The notes under the pieces were generated by a model that saw nothing but the letters and a program-made list of their open reading frames with translations, searched no databases and was not told the origin of the DNA. Source: Panicum virgatum (lineage: Eukaryota; Streptophyta; Magnoliopsida; Poales; Poaceae). Taken from it: a stretch of 64,000 nucleotides of DNA. The position numbers were made by a program, and so were the translations under genes. The DNA lies in contig NC_053145.1 in NCBI RefSeq assembly GCF_016808335.1, positions 1,766,603-1,830,602 of the forward strand. Direction: 5' to 3'. Positions 11,338 to 22,840 of this stretch are shown one piece after another (positions within the stretch are counted from its first letter, which is position 1; each line of letters begins with the position of its first letter).

Positions 11338-13290
11338 TTACGCAATATACGGCTCCACCTCATAAAGGTTGGTCAACACGTATAGCATGATACGGCGCCA
11401 CTCTTCATGGTTCAAGGTTTTGTACCTCGCATCACTTGCACTTCCAAGTGGTCCTTGGAAGATGCTGAGACTCGATTCATTATCGTCAGCATTGTAACGA
11501 GGGGGTGGATTATGCACGCTGGGAAGATTGTCACCATAGTATTTGTTTGTGATGTTTGACACCTCCTCCAGAATATATGACTTTGCAATAGAAGCTTCAA
11601 TTTTACATTTATTTTTACATTTCGTTCGAAGGACCTTCTGACATCTCTCAATTGGATAGCACCAACGGTACTGCACAAACCCCCCCATCCGTGCCTCGTA
11701 CGGAAGATGTAGAAGCAAATGCTGCATCGGATTGAAGAAGGCGGGTGGAAAGATCTTCTCCAGCTTACATAGCAACACAGGGGCCACTTTTTCCATGTCC
11801 GAAATGATGACCCGAGATAACTCCTTAGCACACAGCTGGCGGAAGAAATTGCTCAACTCTGCCAACACTCGCCATATATTATCAGGGAGATAGCCTCGAA
11901 CCATCACAGGAAGAAGCCGCTCAATCCATATGTGGTAGTCATGACTCTTCAGCCCGTTGATTCGCATCGTAGTCAAATTAACTCCCCTCCTCAGATTCGC
12001 TGCATACCCATCTGGAAATTGTAACTTTTGGGTCCACTCTAGTGCTTCCTTTTTTTGGGGCCTCGTTAGGACGAAATCCGCCGGAGTCTTCCTCCATTGT
12101 CTCCCTGGTCTCGGAGTCTTCATTTTGTATCTTGGTCTATCGCACAACGTTGCCAGATCCACTCGAGTCTTGACGTTGTCCTTCGTCTTATCAGGAATGT
12201 CCATGACAGTTCCAAAAAGAGCCTCGCCCCAATTCTTTTCAGCGTGCATGGCATCAATATTGTGTGAAAGGAGGAGATCATTAATATAGGGAAGCCTCCA
12301 CAAGCCAGAGACCTGAGTCCAGGAATGTTCTTCGCCATATCCCACAAAACCACCTGCATCATTGACCTGGAGAGCATCTATCTGAGCATGAAGCACGACA
12401 CCCGTCAGCATCTGCGGTGCAGATTGTGTAACTACGACACCTTTAGTGAAGTTCTTATTGTCTCTTCTAAATGGATGGTCAGCAGGAAGGAATTGTCGAT
12501 GTTTGTCAAACGATGAATACTTGCCCCCCTTTCTCAACCAAATGAACTGCAGAGTTGCCTTGCATGTTGGGCATGGAAACTTTACATGAGTACACCACCC
12601 GCAGAAAATACCATACGCTGGGAGGTCATGCAGAGAGTAGTGGTACCACACATACATTCTGAAGTTTGTCTTTGTCGCTCGGTCGTACGTCCACACCCCC
12701 TCCTCCCATGCTTTGATCATCTCATCGATTAGAGGCTCCATGTAAACACTCATTTTATTCCATGGGTGCTCAGAAATAATCAACGACACAAATATGGTTT
12801 GTCGTTGAAAGAGAACGCCGGGGGGGGGGGGAGATTCAAGGGAATAACGAACACGGGCCAACATGAGTACGATGCGGCCATCATACCATAAGGATTGAAC
12901 CCATCGGTTGCCAGCGCAACACGTACATTACGAGCTTCTTTAGCTTTCTCATGATGAATCTCATCAAAATGAGTCCATGACTCACCGTCGGAGGGATGCA
13001 CCATCTTATCTGGGTTGTATCGAACACCTTTTTTGTGCCATGTCATCTGTTTCGCGGTTTCCTCGGTCATATAGAGTCTTTGGATCCTCTGAATGAACGG
13101 AAGGTAACGTACAATTTTCACAGGAATCGTGAGCTGCCTCTTAGGCTGACCGTCACCAGCATCCACCTACAGGAATCTTGAGGCTTTGCATTTTGGACAG
13201 TAAGTTTCAGTCTCGTGCTCTTTCCTAAATAAGATGCACCCATTAGAACACGAATGTATCTGCTCATATGGCATCTTCAGTGCACTATGG
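11338..13290 (-). pseudogene. CACTA transposase TNP2/TNPD (Transposase_21 plus DUF4218)
   Basis: Read on the minus strand, the segment begins with the zinc-ribbon-like HSCSNGCILF...CPKCKASR region (13270-13170), then the TNP2 core (ATDGFNPYGM, WPVFVIPLNLPP, YMEPLIDEMIKAWEEGV) and later the DUF4218 region (GLKSHDYHIWIERLLPV, HLLLHLPYEARMGG). Two lesions are clear. One is a stop codon directly before VDAGDGQPKRQ (near 13167). The other is a 12-base G run (about 12820-12831) at which the frame shifts between the two halves of the core. Little lies upstream of 13290 before the transposon end, so the N-terminus is missing. This transposase would cut and join CACTA ends, but it cannot be made as a full protein from this copy. 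Confidence 0.85.
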
Positions 13291-13386
13291 ATTTCCGTCG
13301 CCTAATACATTGTCTTGGGCAGAATGTGATCTTCCGAAAGCATGCTCCAAAAACAATCAACATACTATCAAAAGCGCGTGACACAT

Positions 13387-13500
13387 GTTTGCCGAGTGCC
13401 CTAGGTCTGGCACTCGGCAAAGATCGTCTTTGCCGAGTGTCCGTGGTCTGGCACTCGGCAAACCCATAGACACTCGGCATTTGTGGGTTTTCCGGTAGTG
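13387..13500. repeat. CACTA right terminus and subterminal repeats
   Basis: Five copies of TTTGCCGAGTG or its complement occur in 114 bases, and the terminus ends TTTTCCGGTAGTG. They mirror the motif cluster at 629-811. Confidence 0.9.
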
Positions 13501-14600
13501 TCAGCGAGATGGACTCGCCGCCACGACCTCCACCTGATCTCGATCCGCCGCCGTGACCTCGATCTGGCCACCTCGAGTGGCGTGGACAAGCTGTGGAGCA
13601 GCGGGAGCTTGCACCGACGAGCTTCTCCACCGCGTACGAGTAGGAGCTGTGCCGGGTGAGCCCCGCCACAGCGGGCGGGCGGCAGCACCGCTGGCCGCAC
13701 TGCCGCGTGCTAGCAGGAGCTGCGCTAGGGAAGCCCCGTCGCACTCGCGAAGCTCGCTGGCCGTGCTGCCATGCTCCGCCGCGTGCGAGCGGCGGCCCAC
13801 TGGGCAAGCCCCGCCGCAGCCGACGATGGGAACCTCCGCTGGCCACCGAGGACGGGGCTGGAGGTCTGCTGGCCACGCTGCCGTGCGGGCACGCAGGAAC
13901 GCAGCCGAGCAGTCTTGAGAACAGAGGAGCATCGTCCCCCATTTTGCTGCTCCAAATGGAGCTCCGCCGATGCCGATTTGAGGTTCGGCGCGGTCGGATC
14001 AAGAATCTGTTGCGACTCGAGCGGTCCGCACAAGGCCAGGCCGCGCCGCACTGGCGAACGTCGCTGCTAGGGGCCATGCCGGCTACGCCGACGAGCAGCG
14101 CCGCTAGGGGCCAGGCCCGCCGCGCGTGCGAGCAGCACCGCTAGGGGTCAGGGCGGCCGCGCTGGCGAGCGCCGCCGCACAGGCCAGGCCGCGCAGCGCC
14201 GACGAGCACCGCCGCTAGGGGCCAGGGCGGCCGCGCTGGCGAGCGCCGCCGCACAGGGCTAGGCCGCGCCGCGCCGCGCCGGCGAACATCGTTGCTAGGG
14301 GCCAGGCCGGCCGCGCTGACGAGCACGGCCGCTAGGGGCCAGGCCGACCGCGTGGCGAGCAAATTCACCGGCAGAGCAGATGTGGCGTGCGGTGAACGAA
14401 CTCCCCGGCAGAGGCCAATGATGCTAGCGCAAGCCTGGCTCCAGATAAACGGTCGTTTCGGGCGTACTAGCAGAGCCTGGCTAAGGGGGTAGAGTTGCAT
14501 TGCTAGAGCCCGGCTAAAGGGCCTATTCAGGCAACCAAACGTGAGCTACCTGGTTTATGGGAGCCTGGCTTGAGGTTAGCCAGGCAACCAAACGCACCCA
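13501..14600. other. GC-rich unclassified region
   Basis: Strongly GC-rich DNA with long open frames on both strands and no recognisable domain. Residues repeat in a pattern that follows the underlying tandem repeats. The last 150 bases, ending near GGCAACCAAACGCACCC, resemble the terminal part of a PIF/Tourist-like element, but no partner end was found. I do not call a gene here. Confidence 0.4.
14060..14365. repeat. GC-rich minisatellite
   Basis: The motif CGCTAGGGGCCAG recurs about six times (near 14066, 14103, 14140, 14213, 14295 and 14331), with spacings near 37 or 73 bases. A second motif, CTGGCGAGCGCCGCCGCACA, occurs at about 14161 and 14234. The copies vary, so this is a degenerate tandem array. 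Confidence 0.75.
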
Positions 14601-14743
14601 TAACGTTCGCATCTGAATCTGAATCTAACAAATAGAATTAACCCCAGGTCATCAGATGAAAACACCTTCTCCTCCGTAGGATTTTGAGCAACATTTTCTT
14701 TTGTTTTTGCTATACATGGTCCTGACAGACGTGTTAGGAAACA

Positions 14744-15940
14744 GAGTAAAGTGCACCACCGATTCTTAAATTTTTCTCACTGTGTCATTCCGGTCCACGA
14801 ACTTTTAAAGTATGTTATTACCATCCCTAAACTTAGTTTGAGTCTCTAATTCCCCTATAATGGGTCCAGCTGACCTTACCTTTATACAAATAACTCCCCG
14901 CTCTTTTGTTTCTTAATAGGAAGCACCATAAAAAATCGATCTGTTCCGAGAGATCGATACCCGCTCGCCGACGCCATCGCTTCCTCTGCCCAGTGCCCTG
15001 TTTGTGTGCAACGAGCAGCACTGCTGCCAACCGCCGCCGAGGACGAGCCGCTCGCCTTGGAGACGCGGGCTAGCTGCAAGAGAAAAACACAAACACAGGG
15101 AAAACAAGCAGCTTGCTGCTGCCGCCGGTGGGACACGCCGAGCTGCCTGCACACGAACAAAGAAAGCCAAAAGTTTGCTGCTTACTCACCACGGAAATAT
15201 CAGGATCATGCTGCTGCTCCTTGCGGCTTAATCGCGTGTCCATCACCACGGCCGCAAGTGCGCCCACGTTCGCAATCCCAGGCATCACGCACGAGCTATC
15301 CTCGGTTCATGGCCTCCTATGCGCACGTGCACATGCAAAACAGAGAAACAGCATGCATAACCAACTAGCTAATGTGCAAGCAAAGGACGATGCAAACCCA
15401 TCGACAGCATGCAAATCAACCTATCCTCCTCTCACCATCAGAAATCGTACAAATACGTATTGGTGCTCTAGTTCAAGTAACCCTAACGCTCATCGCACGG
15501 AACCATCCCACGCACACAATGTGATTAGGGATGAACTCACTATAGACCGGCACAGGATGCCCTTTGCCGCGCAATCGCGCCGCCATGTTCACCGCCAGAC
15601 GCGCTCCCTTTTGACGCTCGCTTCTCGCCAGACACAGATCGCCAGGCACGCTTGTTTCTCACGCGCGGAGGAGTCGCGGCTGGGAGACAAAGCAGCGGCA
15701 GCGGCGAGCCAAGCGATCGATCTCTGATCGATCTCGGAACAGATCGATTCTTGATGGTGTTTTCTATTAAGGAACAAAAGAGTAGGGGGGGTATTTGTAT
15801 AAAAATAAGGTCAGCTGGACCTGTTATGGAAGAATTAGAGACCCAAACTGAGTTTAGGGATGGTAATGACATACTTTGAAAGTTCGTGGACCGAGATGAC
15901 ACAGCGGGGAAAGTTTAAAGACCAGTGGTGCACTTTACTC
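14744..15940. mobile_element. Mutator-like element (MULE) with long terminal inverted repeats
   Basis: The ends are GAGTAAAGTGCACCAC and its inverse, and the inverted similarity runs inward for roughly 210 bases on each side. The flanks carry a 9-bp target duplication with one difference: TAGGAAACA (14735-14743) and TAGAAAACA (15941-15949). Nine-base duplications with long TIRs beginning in G are diagnostic of Mutator-like elements. The 750-base core is moderately GC-rich and has open frames without a recognised domain, so the element is non-autonomous and may hold captured sequence. Confidence 0.88.
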
Positions 15941-15949
15941 TAGAAAACA

Positions 15950-16711
15950 CATGTCACTGTTATGTGTGAAACAAGAAGTTGGTTGCGGCTCCAGTCACGG
16001 TTAGAAAAATGTATGCATCAAAGTACTAGCAGTGTAGCTAGCACGGTCTGAATCCTCATGTCTGCAGGCACAAGCAAGTCCAAAATAGTAGCAGCACACG
16101 GATAGATCGATCCAATTGATTTGACCAATTGAAAGAAACCTCGGCTCGGCTCACCTGATGAATGGAAATACCCGGATGGGATCTGTCAGGCTGCGACGCG
16201 ACATGCATCGCCAGAACCAGCACCCGGATCATATCTGACTGGCTGCTCTTGCTCGCAATCCGTCACAACACTGACGCTGTCGGTGAGGCGGAGTCACACA
16301 CATGACACATGCCGGGGAGATAGTTTTCAGTTTTCACATACGGAGACCGCATCTTCGGCTGCTGGAGGTGTTTTCTGAATGTACTGTACTTTTGTTTTCT
16401 CGAATACACAGAGGAACTGTGCATTATTACATGAAAAAGAATAATGTGAAAGTTTGGATTACAAACATAACGCTCTACACGGACTTCAGGCGCTCCCAAT
16501 ACTACTGCTAGCTAATTACACAAGGCAACGACAAGCAGAATGGGAAAGGAAGGCCGGGAAGAGAATGGAAAGGAAGGTAGGGAAGAGCTAGAGCTATCCG
16601 TGTTTGATGCAGCTGATGAGCTGAATTAAAAAGATTCTCTCTCTCACACACACTGGTTCACATTCTAGCATAATTATATGCCTTATAATACACTAACACA
16701 GATGCTTTATA
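15950..16711. other. Intergenic flank; its right part is one copy of a tandem duplication
   Basis: No gene seen. From 16437 to 16711 the sequence is the left part of a segment repeated at 38491-38542 and 40808-41028. Confidence 0.6.
16437..16711. repeat. Tandem-duplicated segment, copy A (left part)
   Basis: Begins AATGTGAAAGTTTGG and ends GATGCTTTATA, where the Helitron block is inserted. The remainder of copy A resumes at 38320-38490. Copy B lies at 38491-38542 plus 40808-41180. Confidence 0.85.
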
Positions 16712-18030
16712 TCTATCTATTATATTATTAAAGGAGTGTTAAAAGAAGTTACCACGTTCGCCGAGAGGATCTAGAAATTCCCACATTAATCTAAAAAATA
16801 GAAGAATTTGCACCGTTGGATTTTATGAAGATCTAACGGTTCAAACTAACTCAAGAATTCATATCAAATACAATTAATAAATAGCTAATTTCGGATTTAA
16901 AAAATTAAGGAAAATTAAGACATGGCAAAGAGTCCATGCTGAATACTATTAGTAAATAGTTTAATTCGGAATTAAAAAAAAGGAAATTAGGGCTTAATCA
17001 AAGAGTCCATGTTGAATACAATTACTAAATAGGAAAATTCTGAATTATCAAATTAAAAAAATAGCATTACCACTAGATAAAAATTAATATTAGCTGAATA
17101 GCTAAATTTAAAATTAAAAGTATAAATTCTATTAGATTATTAAAGGAGTGTTAAAATAAGCCATCACGTTCGCCGAGAGGGTCCAGAAATTCCCACATTA
17201 ATCTAAAAAAAAGGAAGAATTTGCACCGTTGGATTTTATGAAGATCTAACGGTTCAAACTAACTCAAGAATTCATATCAAATACGATTAATAAATAGCTA
17301 ATTTCGGATTTACAAAATTAAGGAAAATGAAGACATGGCAAAGAGTCCATGCTGAATGCTATTAGTAAATAGTTTAATTCGGAATTAAAAAAAGGAAATT
17401 AGGGCTTAATCAAAGAGTCCATGTTGAATACAATTACTAAATAGGAAAATTCTGAATTATCAAATTAAAAAAATAGCATTACCACTAGATAAAAATTAAA
17501 ATTAGCTGAATAGCTAAATTTAAAATTAAAAGTATAAATTATATTATATTATTAAAGGAGTGTTAAAAGAAGCCACCACGTTCGCCGAGAGGATCTAGAA
17601 ATTCCCACATTAATCTAAAAAAGAGAAGAATTTGCACCGTTGGATTTTATAAAGATCTAACGGTTCAAACTAACTCAAGAATTCATATCAAATATGATTA
17701 ATAAATAGCTAATTTCGGATTTAAAAAATTAAGGAAAATTAAGACATGGCAAAGAGTCCATGCTGAGTACTATTAGTAAATAGTTTAATTCGGAATTAAA
17801 AAATAAGGAAATTAGGGCTTAATCAAAGAGTCCATGTTGAATACAATTACTAAATAGGAAAATCCTGAATTATCAAATTAAAAAAATAGCATTACCACTA
17901 GATAAAATTTAATATTAGCTGAATAGCTAAATTTAAAATTAAAAGTATAAATTCTATTATATTATTAAAGGAGTGTTAAAACAAAATCATCACGTTCGTC
18001 GAGAGGGTCTAGAAATTCCAACGTTATTCT
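16712..18030 (+). repeat. Helitron 5' tandem repeats, copy 1 (about 412 bp, four units)
   Basis: Units are recognised by CACCACGTTCGCCGAGAG variants near 16750, 17160, 17573 and 17985. The last unit diverges after TCTAGAAATTCCAACG. Each complete unit contains an inverted repeat with arms CCGTTGGAT and ATCTAACGG around a 9-base AT-rich loop. Confidence 0.9.
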
Positions 18031-21000
18031 ATGAATGTCTAACTGTTGTCAGTTGACTAATTTTTTTAGTATGTCATATTGTTAGTACCTGTTAAAAGTT
18101 TTGCAAACGGATTATGGGTTCTGGAAGATTGAAGAAGAGGGGGGCATGGGTAATACGTGAGCTTGATGGAAAAACATATATTTTAGAATCAATTTGGACT
18201 GTTAATACCTCTTTTCAAAGAGATAATGTTGACTTGAATTCCTAGCAATTATTGGTAGCTAGCAGCACGGTGGTCGCAGGCAACAAGCTGGCAGAGGGAG
18301 CCTCCGACGCGATGTGCCCCCGGTGTGGTGGCACTGCCCCGACGTGAAGGGATGTTGAAGATGGATGGACGGACGATTTCGTGATAATGATGGAGCAAAG
18401 AAACGCGATGAGATGTCAAATACGATTAATAAATAGCTAATTTCGAATTTAAAAAATTAAAAAAAAGACATGACAAAGAGTCCATACCAAATACGATTAG
18501 TAAATATAGCTTAATTTGGAATTAAAAAAATAAGAAAATTAGGACTTAACCAAAGAGTCCATGTTAAATACAATTACTAAATAAGCAAATTTGGAATTAT
18601 AAAATTAAAAAAATTGGCATTGGCACACAAAAAAAAAAATATTATTAGCCAAATAGCTAAATTAAAAATTAAAAGTATAAAAAAATTGGCATAAAATATG
18701 ATTAATAAATAGATAAATGCAAGAACTAGAATAAAAAATTATTGTTGATATGTGTAGTGATTATGAATCATATTAAGAAGAAAAATAGCTAAATAAATAG
18801 TATCAAATGCAATAATAAAAATCCAAGTTTGAGTTTCATGGCAAATAAAGTTAATAAATACTCCAAATTAACGAAGATCTAAATAGTATTTGTGTATAGG
18901 ATTTACACCGTTCGATTTAATGAAGATCTAACGATCTAAATTGGACAAAAGAGTCCATGTCCAATTTAATGAGATGCAATATTTTAAACTACCAAAAAGT
19001 GTTTGTATCCAATTAAAGTTAAATATAGGGTCCGCATGACATAAAAACTCATGTTACCATCTATGTCTTGCATTAACCTTCCTTAAAGATGCAAAAAAAT
19101 GGCAGCAGCATAAGCGTGACAACACGACCATAGTTGTATTGTATTGGTACTATTGAAAGAGATAATTGCTTTGAAAAATCTTTGGAATGCCCAGCACTAC
19201 GACACGACCATAGTCTTTGCCCGAGATTCCGAATCACAACTTTTTGAGTCTCAAGAACGTCCTTCAGTACATGCAGCTTCATGAAGCACACTGGATTCTA
19301 CTCAAAATCATTGCCGAACTCAATCAATCCATTTCTTCTGGAGCAACCAAACGTCAAGATAGGGACGAAAAAATAATGATGATGCGCAGAGTTTCACATA
19401 TTGCAATCTATTGCAAGACCATTGGCACCTTATGATTGTAAGTGTGGGCCAATGAATACGCAGATGAATTAATGTGAGAGAAATATCCGCTAAAGAATCA
19501 ATGCTTTCTCCAAACAAGAACTATCATCATAAATATTGCATATTCTTGAACAACTTTAGTTATACAAACTAATCTGATGGTGGTCAACAAAGAATTATGA
19601 TTCTATGGGCATATAATAGTTCCATACAAGTAATAATCACTGGGATAAAGGGTAAAGCACCGAAACCTACAAATAAATGTGACTATTATTAGCTCAATCT
19701 AAATAGATGCATGGGAAAAATCCGGGAGTTAGTCATGTGAGGTATCAAATAGCATAGATAATTATTAACATTATTACCCTCATCTAATCTTCTATAAGTA
19801 CACACTAGGCATGGAACACAAATGTAATCGATAGCTCTAAAGAAGTATAGAGAAAGAGAAGAGAAAAAGATAAAGAAGCACCAAGATTGAACGGGTAAGG
19901 AAAGTAGAAAAAGGAGAATAGAAAAAGAAGGCAGGAAAAATGAGAAAATGAGGGCAAAAGAAAAGGACAAAAGTGAATTTATTGGTTTAGTCTATAAATA
20001 ATATCATTAGAATGAGAAAAATATTAAATTATAGCCATGTCCTGTTGGACATTTGACATCTTTCATATATTCATGAAAAAATAGAAGAAGCGGTTCTACC
20101 GAACGGTTTTCAAAACAGCTCTATATCCATAAAAAAAGCTTCTCCATCAAAGAAGCCACAACTGAAATTATTTTAGCCACAGATACAGGCCTGAAGCCCT
20201 GCTAATCTATCTCAAAGTCGATTGCCTACAGTACAAAATCAAATGATTCAAACAAATGTACGTTGTCGATGCTCCTCTTCGCTCAGAAAAAAAAACCCTG
20301 AGGCACAATACTAAACAGGAAACTTCTCCATTAGATGCATCGGATGCGATACACACTAATCGATTTCAAATATACCGAGGAACAAAATAGAAGATAGAGA
20401 AATCAATAAAAATTGCTAGAGAAAATGAAAAATAAAGAAAAGAGTTAGAAACAACAACAAAGATATATATGGAACTATCTATCACCGAGATGACAAAACT
20501 CTAAAGTAGACCAATATATGCAGTCATATGGGCTAAAAACAAATAAATTGTGCAGTAACCAAAGTGGGAAAAATAATAATAGATTCGGTTAAATAAAAAA
20601 TTTAAAACACATATGCATTAACATAGCATGCATATATATAAGTTTTGCATAACATTTATTTACCAAAACCAGCAGGAGGCCTCAACTTATTTTTTAACAT
20701 AACTTTTTTTTTGTCTAATCCATGATCATTTTTATTTCGCTCCGATGATGAGTCAGGTCTAGATCTGCTAGATGCTACTTAAGTGCTCTAACAACTACAC
20801 TAGATATATTTTCGCTAAATATTAATCAAAATATTGCAAGATACAAATCGAACTCCAACATCTAAGTTACAGATTGTTGGCAAACATAACTATCAAATAC
20901 ATATAAGTATATTTCATAATTATAAAAAACTTTATATGAATACAATTATGTACAATTTGCTCCGTATTTAAGGTGATCCAAAATTGAATTCAATCCTCAA

Positions 21001-21241
21001 ATTTAGATTTTGCAGGTTTAAGTACTAAAATATGCAACTATAATATAGAATAAAGCAACATAAAAAGTGATGATTGATATGAACTCCTATGCATAGAAAG
21101 CTGCAAGTAGTATAATATTCAACAAGAGCAAATGAGAGGCAAATAAATTACAAAATACATCTCTTCTGTCAATGTAAATATTTTTAAAGAATTAAATAAA
21201 AAACTAGCTACCGGCGCTATTAGCGCGGGCCACCTTGCTAG
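16712..21241 (+). mobile_element. Non-autonomous Helitron, copy 1
   Basis: Starts TCTATCTATTATATTATT directly after host A and ends CTAG followed by T, preceded by a GC hairpin (GGCGCTATTAGCGCGGG), the classic Helitron terminus. There is no target duplication, as expected for Helitrons. The 5' third is an array of about 412-base repeats (16712-18030). The middle carries a GC-richer patch near 18250-18360, and the rest is AT-rich. No Rep/helicase coding sequence is present, so movement would need a helper. The 3' end abuts copy 2 head to tail. Confidence 0.85.
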
Positions 21242-22840
21242 TTATATTATTAAAAGAGTGTTAAAAGAAGCCACCACGTTCGCCGAGAGTGTCTAGAAAT
21301 TCCCACATTAATCTAAAAAAGAGAAGAATTTGCACCGTTAGATTTTATAAAGATCTAACGGTTCAAACTAACTCAAGAGTTCATATCAAATACGATTAAT
21401 AAATAGCTAATTTCGGATTTAAAAAATTAAGGAAAATTAAGACATGGCAAAGAGTCAATGCTGAATACTATTAGTAAATAGTTTAATTCGGAATTAAAAA
21501 AATAAGGAAATTAAGGCTTAATCAAAGAGTCCATGTTGAATACAATTACTAAATAGGAAAATTTTGAATTATCAAATTAAAAAAAACAGCACTATCACTA
21601 GATAAAAATTAATAAGCCACCACGTTCGCCGAGAGTGTCTAGAAATTCCCACATTAATCTAAAAAAGAGAAGAATTTGCACCGTTAGATTTTATAAAGAT
21701 CTAACGGTTCAAACTAACTCAAGAGTTCATATCAAATACGATTAATAAATAGCTAATTTCGGATTTAAAAAATTAAGGAAAATTAAGACATGGCAAAGAG
21801 TCAATGCTGAATACTATTAGTAAATAGTTTAATTCGGAATTAAAAAAATAAGGAAATTAAGGCTTAATCAAAGAGTCCATGTTGAATACAATTACTAAAT
21901 AGGAAAATTTTAAATTATCAAATTAAAAAAAAACAGCACTATCACTAGATAAAAATTAATAAGCCACCACGTTCGCCGAGAGTGTCTAGAAATTCCCACA
22001 TTAATCTAAAAAAGAGAAGAATTTGCACCGTTGGATTTTATAAAGATCTAACGGTTCAAACTAACTCAAGAGTTCATATCAAATACGATTAATAAATAGC
22101 TAATTTCGGATTTAAAAAATTAAGGAAAATTAAGACATGGCAAAGAGTCCATGCTGAATACTATTAGTAAATAGTTTAATTCGGAATTAAAAAAAATAAG
22201 GAAATTAAGGCTTAATCAAAGAGTCCATGTTGAATACAATTACTAAATAGGAAAATTTTGAATTATCAAATTTAAAAAAACAGCACTATCACTAGATAAA
22301 AATTAATATTAGCTGAATAGCTAAATTTAAAATTAAAAGTATAAATTCTATTATATTATTAAAGGAGTGTTAAAACAAGCCACCACGTTCGTCGAGAGGG
22401 TCTAGAAATTCCCACATTAATCTAAAAAAGAGAAGAATTTGCACCGTTGGATTTTATAAAGATCTAACGGTTCAAACTAACTCAAGAGTTCATATCAAAT
22501 ACGATTAATAAATAGCTAATTTCGGATTTAAAAAATTAAGAAAAATTAAGACATGGCAGAGTCCATGCTGAATACTATTAGTAAATAGTTTAATTCAGAA
22601 TTAAAAAAATAAGGAAATTAAGGATTAATCAAAGAGTCTATGTTGAATACAATTACTAAATAGGAAACTTTTGAATTATCAAATTCAAAAAATAGCATTA
22701 CCACTAGATAAAAATTAATATTAGCTGAATAGCTAAATTTAAAATTAAAAGTATAAATTCTATTATATTATTAAGGGAGTGTTAAAACAAGCCACCACGT
22801 TCGTCGAGAGGGTCTAGAAATTCCTACGTTATTCTATAAC
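21242..22840 (+). repeat. Helitron 5' tandem repeats, copy 2 (five units, two length classes)
   Basis: Unit starts at about 21270, 21616, 21962, 22378 and 22790 give spacings of roughly 346, 346, 416 and 412 bases. The shorter units lack about 70 bases at the unit end. Some units have perfect inverted arms CCGTTAGAT/ATCTAACGG. The last unit diverges at the same place as in copy 1. Confidence 0.9.

Larger units (their letters stand above)
579..13500 (-). mobile_element. CACTA (En/Spm) DNA transposon, decayed and invaded by a retroelement
   Basis: The right end, read on the minus strand, starts CACTACCGGAAAACCC, a CACTA-type terminus, at 13500. The left end near 579 reads CACCGTACCGGAAAAG, a degenerate partner. 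Both ends carry dense inverted and direct copies of the subterminal motif TTTGCCGAGTG. The minus strand carries a TNP2-type transposase (11338-13290), a DUF4216 region (3468-4240) and a TNPA-like second gene (1283-3331), in the order expected for En/Spm elements. A retroelement (4246-11077) splits the transposase gene. No matching 3-bp target duplication is visible (ATC on the left, TCA on the right), so the left boundary is approximate. The element cannot move by itself. Confidence 0.8.

Noticed and set aside
576..13503. A 3-bp target duplication for the CACTA element
   Set aside because: ATC on the left and TCA on the right do not match; the left end is degenerate, so no duplication is claimed.
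13501..14144. Open frames in the GC-rich region next to the CACTA element
   Set aside because: Open in several frames on both strands, with Arg/Ala/Pro-rich products that follow the tandem repeats; no domain.
19073..19435. Short frames in the Helitron body (also at 23877-24095)
   Set aside because: The plus- and minus-strand frames overlap, are not conserved as frames between the two Helitron copies, and show no family motif; captured gene sequence is possible but unsupported.
16712..22840. Regular repeats considered as a CRISPR array or a satellite
   Set aside because: Units are about 350-410 bases with no short repeat-spacer pattern, the context is a plant genome, and the block is bounded by Helitron termini.
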